NCBI GenBank assembly: GCA_009693785.1
Contig: SHWP01000005.1
Location: forward strand, 38,797-102,796
DNA: 64,000 nucleotides
Direction of reading: 5' to 3'
DNA from: Rhodospirillaceae bacterium
GTDB lineage: Bacteria > Pseudomonadota > Alphaproteobacteria > Rhodospirillales > Rhodospirillaceae
Every line of letters begins with the position of its first letter. The first letter of the stretch is position 1. The translations under genes and the position numbers were made by a program. Below the pieces are notes generated by a model. It saw nothing but the letters and a program-made list of their open reading frames with translations. It ran no database searches and was not told the DNA's origin. Positions 57,742 through 64,000 of this stretch are shown in pieces.

Positions 57742-60465
57742 TCAAGCGTTCACCGCATCCGCCGCCACGGCGCCATGGCAATGCTTGAATTTCTTGCCCG
57801 ACCCACAGGGACAGGACTCGTTACGCGCCACCTTGCCCCAGGTTGATGGGTGCTTGGGGTCGCGCTGGTCGGCAGATGTCTTTGCACCAACGCGTGAAGC
57901 CAGGAACTGTTGCGTGCGGGCGCCAGGATTAATGGTGCGCGCTTCTTCTTGGGTCAATTTGGGTTTGGGCGTTAAGTCTTCGGGGCGAGGTTCGGTGCGG
58001 ATCTCGACGCGAGAGAGGATCGTCGTGACCCGTTCGCGCAGCGAGCCCAGCATCTCTTCGAACATCACAAACGCTTCGCGTTGATATTCCAGCAACGGCT
58101 GTTTTTGCCCATAGGCGCGCAGGTTCACGCCATGCCGCAAGTAATCAAGCCGCGCCAAATGATCGCGCCAGCCATGATCGACGGTTTGCAGCAACAGGCT
58201 CTTCTCGACCCGGCGCATCAGTTCGGGCCCAAAGTTCGCTGCTTTTTCAGCCATCTTGCGGTCGATGGCTTCGATGATGCGTTCGCGGAATTCTTCGTCG
58301 GCGATGCCTTCTTCGCCCGCCCAATCCTTGAACGGCATGTCCAGACCGAAAATGCGCAGCGTTTCTTCATGTAAGCTCGAAATATCCCATTCCTCGGGCA
58401 TGGCGCGCTCGGGGATGAACTTGGCCACCATCTCGGCCACGGCCTCATGGCGCATGGCCGTGATCAATTCGGAAACATCCTCGGTGGTCATCATTTCGCG
58501 GCGCTGATCGAAAATCTCGCGACGCTGAACATTCATGACGTCGTCGAATTGCAGCAAATTTTTGCGGATATCGAAGTTACGTGCCTCGACTTTTTGCTGC
58601 GCTTTTTCGATGGCCTTATTGATCCACGGGTGAATGATGGCCTCGCCCTGCTCAAGGCCCAGCTTCACCAGCATGCCGTCCATGCGCTCGGAACCAAAAA
58701 TACGCATCAAATCGTCTTGCAGCGACAAATAGAATTTCGATCCGCCGGGGTCACCCTGACGGCCCGAACGGCCACGCAGCTGATTGTCGATGCGGCGCGA
58801 TTCATGGCGTTCGGTGCCCACAACGTACAGGCCGCCCGCCGCCAGCGCGATTTTCTTTTTCTCGGCTACATCTGCGCGGATTTCGTTCTTCTCGGCTTCG
58901 GTCAGCGAACGGCCAATGCGCTTTTCTTCTTCGTCAATGCGGTACTCGGGGTTACCGCCCAGCTGAATGTCGGTGCCGCGACCGGCCATGTTGGTGGCAA
59001 TCGTCACCGAACCAGGCACACCTGCTTGGGCGATAATAAAGGCTTCTTGTTCGTGATACTTGGCGTTGAGAACTTGCGGCATGACCTTGGCCTTCTTGCG
59101 CAAGCGCTCGGCCAATACCTCGGATTTCTCGATTGATACCGTGCCAACCAGAACCGGCTGATTGCGGGCCTGGCACTCCTCGATCAGCGTGACGATAGCA
59201 TCGTATTTCTCATCGGCGGTGCGATACACCTCGTCGTGTTCGTCCTTGCGGATGCGCGGCATGTTAGGCGGCACATCCACCACGTCGAGGCCGTAAATCG
59301 TGTTGAACTCTTCCTCTTCGGTCATGGCCGTTCCCGTCATGCCCCCAAGTTTGGGGTACATGCGGAAGTAGTTTTGGTAAGTGATGGTGGCGAGAGTTTG
59401 GTTCTCATTTTGAACCGACACGCCCTCTTTGGCTTCGATGGCTTGGTGCAAGCCTTCCGAGAGCCTGCGGCCTTCCATGATGCGGCCGGTGAATTCATCG
59501 ATCAGGTGAACGCGCTCGTCACGCACCAAGTAATCGACGTCGCGCTTGAACATGTGATGCGCCTTGAGCGCTTGGTTCAAGTGATGCACCAGTTCGATAT
59601 TGTGAATGTCGTAAAGCCCGCCGTCTTTTAAAATGTTGTGCTCGCGCAACAGCCGTTCGCCCACCTCGGTGCCCGCGTCGGTGAAAGCGATGGATTTGGC
59701 CTTCTCGTCTTTTTCGAAATGCTCGGGCTTGAACAGCGGGATGATTTTGTTAACGAGGTTATAGAGTTCGCTGCGGTCTTGTGACGGGCCGGAGATGATC
59801 AACGGTGTGCGCGCTTCGTCGATGAGGATCGAGTCCACTTCGTCGACAATGGCGAAGTTGAAAGGCCGATGACACATGTCCTCGATCGAATACTTCATAT
59901 TATCGCGAAGATAATCAAAACCGAATTCGCTGTTGGTGCCGTAGGTCACATCGCAGGCGTATTGCTCGCGGCGCTGGGCGTCCGACAGGTCATGCTGAAT
60001 GCAGCCCACCCTCAGGCCGAGAAATTTGTAGATCTGGCCCATCCATTGCGAATCGCGCTTGGCCAGATAGTCATTGACCGTGACCACATGCACGCCCTTG
60101 CCTTCGAGCGCGTTCAGATAAACGGCCAGCGTGGCAACTAGGGTTTTGCCTTCGCCCGTGCCCATCTCGGCGATCTTGCCTTGGTTGAGCACCATGCCGC
60201 CCATGAGCTGCACGTCGAAGTGCCGCTGAAGCAAGGTGCGCTTGGCTGCTTCGCGCACGGTGGCGAAGGCGTCGGGCAGGACATCGCTAAGGGTCTCGCC
60301 TTTGGCTAGGCGGTCTTTCAGCCAGTCGGTGCGTGCGCGCACCCCGGCATCATCGAGAGCGGCGATGTCGGCTTCTTTGGCGTTGATGGCATCGACGATC
60401 GGGCGAAACGACCTGATAAGACGTTCATTGCGCGACGGAAACAGGCGTTTAAGAGCGCCAAGCAT
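57742..60465 (-). CDS. secA: Protein translocase ATPase SecA
   Basis: Motor that drives proteins through SecYEG. 907 residues from ATG 60465 ([20 protein letters not shown]). Walker A MGTGEGKT at 101-108, DEVD-type box [12 protein letters not shown] near 210 and [13 protein letters not shown] near 370 are intact, and [15 protein letters not shown] lies in the second nucleotide domain. The C-terminal zinc motif [14 protein letters not shown] near 886-899 binds SecB and phospholipid. A longer frame upstream to 60606 is rejected. Confidence 0.98.
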   Translation of the reverse strand: MLGALKRLFPSRNERLIRSFRPIVDAINAKEADIAALDDAGVRARTDWLKDRLAKGETLSDVLPDAFATVREAAKRTLLQRHFDVQLMGGMVLNQGKIAEMGTGEGKTLVATLAVYLNALEGKGVHVVTVNDYLAKRDSQWMGQIYKFLGLRVGCIQHDLSDAQRREQYACDVTYGTNSEFGFDYLRDNMKYSIEDMCHRPFNFAIVDEVDSILIDEARTPLIISGPSQDRSELYNLVNKIIPLFKPEHFEKDEKAKSIAFTDAGTEVGERLLREHNILKDGGLYDIHNIELVHHLNQALKAHHMFKRDVDYLVRDERVHLIDEFTGRIMEGRRLSEGLHQAIEAKEGVSVQNENQTLATITYQNYFRMYPKLGGMTGTAMTEEEEFNTIYGLDVVDVPPNMPRIRKDEHDEVYRTADEKYDAIVTLIEECQARNQPVLVGTVSIEKSEVLAERLRKKAKVMPQVLNAKYHEQEAFIIAQAGVPGSVTIATNMAGRGTDIQLGGNPEYRIDEEEKRIGRSLTEAEKNEIRADVAEKKKIALAAGGLYVVGTERHESRRIDNQLRGRSGRQGDPGGSKFYLSLQDDLMRIFGSERMDGMLVKLGLEQGEAIIHPWINKAIEKAQQKVEARNFDIRKNLLQFDDVMNVQRREIFDQRREMMTTEDVSELITAMRHEAVAEMVAKFIPERAMPEEWDISSLHEETLRIFGLDMPFKDWAGEEGIADEEFRERIIEAIDRKMAEKAANFGPELMRRVEKSLLLQTVDHGWRDHLARLDYLRHGVNLRAYGQKQPLLEYQREAFVMFEEMLGSLRERVTTILSRVEIRTEPRPEDLTPKPKLTQEEARTINPGARTQQFLASRVGAKTSADQRDPKHPSTWGKVARNESCPCGSGKKFKHCHGAVAADAVNA

Positions 60466-60796
60466 CGAAACCTCAAAAACGTTGGAAATTGGCGGTTCGG
60501 GTCGCGGTGCGGCCCAATCCCTTCGACATGTGGGAGACAGATAGAAGCGAGAGGGGCATAAGTCAACGCGCTGAGCCCGAAAATCAGTCAAAACTAGCGC
60601 CCGCAAGATCGCTGCTTTCTCCTGAAATTAGAAGGACTTCAGCCCCATTACGAGCCCCGCCAAGATGCGGTCTTAACTTGTCGTCATGGGGCGGCTGTGC
60701 CATTGAAGCGCCCGCGAGGTTAACCGCCTCCAACGGTTGGCCCAGGCGCGGTTAAGGACGCTAGATATGAGTGGGAAGCTCGATAGGAAGTTAGAT
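60466..60796. other. Gap between secA and argJ
   Basis: No gene is recognised. The divergent secA and argJ promoters must lie here. AGGAAG at 60785-60790 is the argJ ribosome binding site. I see no strong hairpin, riboswitch or repeat. Confidence 0.5.
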
Positions 60797-62029
60797 ATGA
60801 GCCACACCGTTTCGCCACTGGCCCCCAAAAGCATGCCCACCCTGGCCCCCTTGGCCGGGGTACGTTTTGCCACCCATGCGGCGGGCATCCGCTATCAAGG
60901 GCGCACGGATGTGATGGTGGCCGAACTGGCGCCGGGCACGACCGTGGGCGGAGTGTTCACCCGTTCCTTGACGGCAGCAGCCCCCGTGGATCTGTGCAAA
61001 GAAAACCGCAAGCGGGGCCAAGCCCGGGTGCTGATTGTCAACGCCGGCAACGCCAATGCCTTCACCGGTAAGAAGGGCGTCGAGGCCGTGAATAAAACGG
61101 TCGAGGCGGCGGTGAAAGTTTTCGGCTGCGCCGCCCATGAAGTGTTCGTGTCATCCACGGGCACGATTGGCGTACCCCTGCCCTACGAGAAAATTGTCAC
61201 GGCATTGCCTGAGATGAAAGCAAAGCTAGCGGCGAACGCCACGCTGGACGCCGCCAAGGCGATTATGACCACCGACACGTTTCCCAAGGTCGCCACGCGC
61301 ACCGCCACCATTGATGGCAAACCCGTCGTCATCACCGGCTTCTGCAAGGGTTCGGGCATGATTGCGCCGGATATGGCCACCATGCTGGCCTATGTTTTCA
61401 CCGATGCCGTGCTTGATGCCGCCACAGTGCAATACCTCGTAGCCAGCGGCGCCGATAAAAGCTTCAACTGCATGACGGTCGATAGCGATACCTCGACGTC
61501 TGACACGATGTTGATGTTCGCCACAGGCCAAGCAGTGCACGCAGCCGTGACTCATCCCCACGACCCACGGCTTGCGGACTTCAAACTTAAGCTCAACGAT
61601 TTGATGATTGAATTGGCGAAACTGGTGGCCCGCGACGGCGAGGGCGCGACCAAGTTCATCGAGGTCAAGGTCACGGGTGCCGAACACGATAAGGCCGCTC
61701 ACCGTATTGCCATGGCCATCGCCAACTCGCCGTTGGTGAAAACGGCTGTAGCAGGTGAAGACGCCAATTGGGGCCGCATTGTCATGGCGGTGGGCAAATC
61801 GGGCGAAAAAGTCGACCGCGACAAGCTCGCCATTAAAATCGGCGGTGTGGCCGTGGCAGGCAATGGTGAAGCTATGCCCGGCTATGACGAGACGCCGGTG
61901 GTGGCGCACATGAAGGGGCAAGAGGTGTTGTTCGAGGTCGATATTGGGCTAGGCCCCGGCCATGCAACGGTGTGGAGTTGCGACTTAACCCACGGCTATA
62001 TCGACATTAACGGTTCGTATCGTACTTAA
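60797..62029 (+). CDS. argJ: Bifunctional glutamate N-acetyltransferase (ArgJ)
   Basis: Makes and recycles N-acetylglutamate in arginine synthesis (ornithine acetyltransferase, usually also glutamate acetyltransferase). 410 residues from ATG 60797. KGSGMIAPDMATMLAYVFTD has the self-cleavage site between A194 and T195, T195 becoming the nucleophile of the beta chain. NAGNANAFTG at 82-91 is another conserved patch. ATG 60767 is an in-frame alternative start. The stop is two bases before the MutT start. Confidence 0.96.
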   Translation: MSHTVSPLAPKSMPTLAPLAGVRFATHAAGIRYQGRTDVMVAELAPGTTVGGVFTRSLTAAAPVDLCKENRKRGQARVLIVNAGNANAFTGKKGVEAVNKTVEAAVKVFGCAAHEVFVSSTGTIGVPLPYEKIVTALPEMKAKLAANATLDAAKAIMTTDTFPKVATRTATIDGKPVVITGFCKGSGMIAPDMATMLAYVFTDAVLDAATVQYLVASGADKSFNCMTVDSDTSTSDTMLMFATGQAVHAAVTHPHDPRLADFKLKLNDLMIELAKLVARDGEGATKFIEVKVTGAEHDKAAHRIAMAIANSPLVKTAVAGEDANWGRIVMAVGKSGEKVDRDKLAIKIGGVAVAGNGEAMPGYDETPVVAHMKGQEVLFEVDIGLGPGHATVWSCDLTHGYIDINGSYRT

Positions 62030-62031
62030 TA

Positions 62032-62445
62032 ATGACGGTCAAAAAGCCTGTTGTGTTGGTTGTGGCGGTCGCGTTGATCAATACCGAACGCCAGGTGTTG
62101 TTGGCGCAGCGGCCAATGGGCAAATCCATGGCCGGGCTGTGGGAGTTTCCGGGCGGCAAGGTCGAAGACCATGAAACCCCGGAACAGGCCCTGGTGCGCG
62201 AGCTGCATGAGGAACTGGGTATCGATATTGCCGTGGATGATTTGCAGCCCTTGGCCTTCGCCTCGCATAGTTATGACGATTTCCACCTGTTGATGCCGCT
62301 GTTCGATTGCACGCGCTGGCAAGGCGAGATCAACGCCAAAGAAGGTCAGACCTTGGCATGGGTCTTGGGTGATGACCTCGGCAATTACGACATGCCGCCA
62401 GCCGATGTGCCACTGCTCCCGGCCCTGCGCCGGGTACTGGGTTAA
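62032..62445 (+). CDS. mutT: MutT-type Nudix hydrolase
   Basis: Cleans 8-oxo-dGTP from the nucleotide pool. 137 residues. The Nudix box is complete: GGKVEDHETPEQ then ALVRELHEELGI, residues 41-63. WEFPGG precedes it as in MutT. The ATG follows the argJ stop by two bases, so translation is coupled; the assignment to 8-oxo-dGTP rather than another nucleotide is by family resemblance. Confidence 0.9.
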   Translation: MTVKKPVVLVVAVALINTERQVLLAQRPMGKSMAGLWEFPGGKVEDHETPEQALVRELHEELGIDIAVDDLQPLAFASHSYDDFHLLMPLFDCTRWQGEINAKEGQTLAWVLGDDLGNYDMPPADVPLLPALRRVLG

Positions 62446-62515
62446 TAAAGTGTTCTAACCAATTGCACGTATCGGCGCGATCGACATACATTGCGTAAAC
62501 TGAAACGATCCCGCC

Positions 62516-63283
62516 ATGACCGATTCCCCCTCAACGCCCCCAACCGCCTGCGTGCTGATTATCGGCGATGAGATTCTGTCCGGCCGTACCCAAGACTTAA
62601 ATTTGAAGTTTCTCGGCGAGCGATTGGCTGGCCTGGGCATCCGCCTCAGCGAAGCGCGCGTGGTGCCCGACATCGAAAGCCGGATTGTCGAAGCCGTGAA
62701 CGCCTGCCGCACCCAATATACCTATGTGTTTACCACCGGCGGCATCGGCCCTACCCACGATGACATCACCACACCCTGCATCGCCAAGGCCTTCGGGCGC
62801 GCGGTCATCCGCCACCCCGAGGCCGAGCGCAAACTGCGCGGTTATTACGGCGACAAAACCAACGAGGCGCGGCTGCGCATGGCCGAAGTGCCCGATGGTG
62901 CCGGAGTCGAGTTGATCGAAAACCACATCAGCATCGCACCCGGTTACCGCATCGAGAATGTTTTCGTGTTTGCCGGCGTGCCCAGCGTGGCGCGTGCCAT
63001 GTTCGAAGCCGTTGCGCCCTCACTGCGGGGCGGGCCGCCCGTATACTCACAGAGTGTCGATGCCCATGTGCGCGAAGGCGACATTGCTGCGCAATTGGCC
63101 GAGATTCAAGGCCAGCACCCCAACGTTGCCATTGGAAGTTACCCGTTCATGCGGCTCGACAAGCTAGGCACATCCATCGTGGCGCGCTCCATCGATAAGC
63201 AAGGCATTGCCACAGCCATCGCCAAAGTGGCACAGGCCATGCGTGCGCTGGGCGGCGAACCGGTCTTGGGCCCGGCGCCGTGA
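62516..63283 (+). CDS. CinA-like molybdopterin-binding domain protein
   Basis: 255 residues with the MoaB/Mog fold: ACVLIIGDEILSGRTQD at 12-28, TTGGIGPTHDDITTPCIAKA at 74-93, and the C-terminal YSQSVDAHVREGDIA. This matches the N-terminal half of CinA; the amidase (PncC-like) half is missing, as in many stand-alone members. The function is uncertain: in CinA it is a pyridine-nucleotide pyrophosphatase, and it may alternatively bind molybdopterin. Downstream tRNA at 63307. Confidence 0.85.
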   Translation: MTDSPSTPPTACVLIIGDEILSGRTQDLNLKFLGERLAGLGIRLSEARVVPDIESRIVEAVNACRTQYTYVFTTGGIGPTHDDITTPCIAKAFGRAVIRHPEAERKLRGYYGDKTNEARLRMAEVPDGAGVELIENHISIAPGYRIENVFVFAGVPSVARAMFEAVAPSLRGGPPVYSQSVDAHVREGDIAAQLAEIQGQHPNVAIGSYPFMRLDKLGTSIVARSIDKQGIATAIAKVAQAMRALGGEPVLGPAP

Positions 63284-63306
63284 TGAACTAGTGTTGTGAA
63301 CGCAAA

Positions 63307-63394
63307 GCCCCCGTGGCGGAATGGTAGACGCAACGGACTTAAAATCCGTTGGCTGGTAACGGCCGTGCCGGTTCAAGTCCGGCCGGGGGCACCA
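63307..63394 (+). tRNA. tRNA-Leu (anticodon TAA)
   Basis: Acceptor stem GCCCCCG (63307-63313) pairs with CGGGGGC (63384-63390), then A and an encoded CCA. The anticodon stem ACGGA/TCCGT encloses CTTAAAA, anticodon TAA. The long variable arm (GGCTGGTAACGGCC) is that of a class II tRNA, and the T arm is GCCGG-TTCAAGT-CCGGC. It is 23 bases after the CinA-like gene. Confidence 0.95.
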
Positions 63395-63665
63395 ATTATA
63401 TCAATGAGTTAATGAGTATTATAGGCACCGTTTCAAACCGAAAACTCCCCCTTATTTTGTCATCGGGTACCATACGGGTACCTTGGGCCTCGATTTGATG
63501 TTTGGGCTGCGGTTCGGTTTTTTGCGATTAAAATCGTTGGCGAGATGCTGTTCTCGCTCCGCGCGTGTGCATATATCTCGAAAGTCAAATCGTGCACGCC
63601 GCACTCGGCGCCATCCAGGTCGGGCTAAAAAACGCCACGCGGCAATGGCCTAAGTGCCTCATCCG
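63395..63665. other. Gap after tRNA-Leu without a recognised gene
   Basis: No gene is recognised. A direct GGTACC pair occurs in GGGTACCATACGGGTACC near 63465-63482. An unbroken minus-strand frame of about 63 codons runs from near 63648 to a stop near 63459, basic in composition (RKKPNRSPNIKSRPK) without a family. I cannot decide whether it is a gene remnant. Confidence 0.35.
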
Positions 63666-63881
63666 TCAAATCGCATCCAGCCGTGCCCGCAATTTTTTGT
63701 AGGTCCGCCATCGCATCCATTTCGGCTTTGCGGGCGAAAACATTTCCTCTGTGAAGCCACCCGCATAACGCAGTCGGGCGAGAATCTTGTTCGCTTTCCG
63801 CATTGCTCGGTCGGTGTCAGTTTCCCGCTGGGACGCATAAGCCAGCTTATAGTGTGAAATCGCGCCCAACAATGACCCCAC
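63666..63881 (-). CDS. 71-residue basic protein of unknown function
   Basis: From a GTG at 63881 the product is strongly basic in its C-terminal half, with GGFTEEMFSPAKPKW then MRWRTYKKLRARLDAI. No family is assigned; the KPKWMRWRTYKKL part recalls short basic motifs in mobile-element or replication proteins but this is not a match. The first codons fall in a TGACCCC repeat, so the start is doubtful. It could be a fragment of an element inserted near the tRNA. Confidence 0.4.
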   Translation of the reverse strand: MGSLLGAISHYKLAYASQRETDTDRAMRKANKILARLRYAGGFTEEMFSPAKPKWMRWRTYKKLRARLDAI

Positions 63882-63966
63882 CCCTGAAGTGTCTCAGGCC
63901 ATTGATCTCATTCGGAAACATGCGGAATCAGAGGGGTCATCTTTCGCGCGAAACGTGACCCCACCC
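63872..63966. repeat. Direct and inverted TGACCCC repeats
   Basis: ATGACCCCACCC at 63872-63883 is repeated directly as GTGACCCCACCC at 63955-63966, and GGGGTCAT at 63933-63940 is the inverted copy of ATGACCCC. Such ends are common in insertion sequences, but no transposase frame is visible before the window edge. Confidence 0.4.
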
Positions 63967-64000
63967 AGTCGGCGTATTTCCACGCGCGATCAATGAGTTG

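Noticed and set aside
63395..63665. Integrase gene after tRNA-Leu
   Set aside because: No frame has the catalytic Arg-His-Arg-Tyr pattern; only short basic frames are seen.

Overview
The window is a gene-dense stretch of a bacterial chromosome, most likely from an alphaproteobacterium. The evidence is gene order: priA next to the start of the F1 ATP synthase operon (atpH); a tricarboxylic-acid block zapE-mdh-sucC-sucD...sucA-sucB-lpd with sdhCDAB nearby; leuB-leuD-leuC-rplS-trmD-rimM-rpsP-ffh beside dapF-mtaB-ftsY; and secA beside argJ. GC content is moderately high, GTG and TTG starts are common, and short 'GTCAT...TGAC' paired-hairpin repeats of the kind common in this class sit between genes. 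The genus is not identifiable from the sequence alone; Rhodospirillales or a related lineage is my guess.

Layout. 1-3851 (minus strand): start of atpH, a decayed Rieske-flavodoxin gene, and priA. 3962-6377 (plus): a transaldolase-like aldolase, DUF484 and xerC. 6379-8090 (minus): a two-gene ABC exporter. 8176-9414: a PhyH-type dioxygenase. 9429-11047: rhomboid protease and a frameshifted glycosyltransferase. 11189-24878 (minus): lpd, sucB, sucA, sucD, sucC and mdh, with five unrelated genes between sucD and sucA (isochorismatase-like, DUF6524, a TPR-arginine-methyltransferase-like protein, a metallo-beta-lactamase-fold hydrolase, a PagL-like protein). 24970-29540: ChaN lipoprotein, ZapE, a DHH phosphoesterase, a small lipoprotein and a secreted tandem-DUF1330 protein. 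29590-33019: sdhCDAB.

33151-43487 is the most accessory-looking part: an alpha/beta hydrolase, then five tandem, tightly coupled paralogous secreted proteins of unknown function (34265-38112), a methyltransferase, a small conserved-looking protein, VOC, LLM and HpcH-family enzymes, and a second frameshifted glycosyltransferase-like gene. 43489-55543 returns to core metabolism and translation: asd, an Mpo1-like protein, leucine biosynthesis with a 60-codon gene wedged between leuC and leuD, ribosome and tRNA maturation, and both GTPases of the signal-recognition-particle pathway (ffh, ftsY). 55643-63283 holds a CpeT-like protein, a class I glutamine amidotransferase, secA, argJ, a MutT hydrolase and a CinA-like protein. 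A tRNA-Leu(UAA) follows, and the last 600 bases carry an unrecognised small ORF and repeated TGACCCC motifs.

Functionally the window supplies most of the 2-oxoglutarate-to-malate arc of the TCA cycle (sucAB-lpd, sucCD, sdhCDAB, mdh; fumarase is not here), leucine, arginine and lysine/methionine/threonine branch enzymes, and protein targeting (Ffh, FtsY, SecA). The best candidates for something undescribed are the five-paralog secreted array, the PRMT9-like bacterial methyltransferase, and a multi-branched RNA or DNA fold between mdh and sucC. Three genes are broken by indels; two of those breaks lie in T homopolymers of the coding strand and could be sequencing errors.
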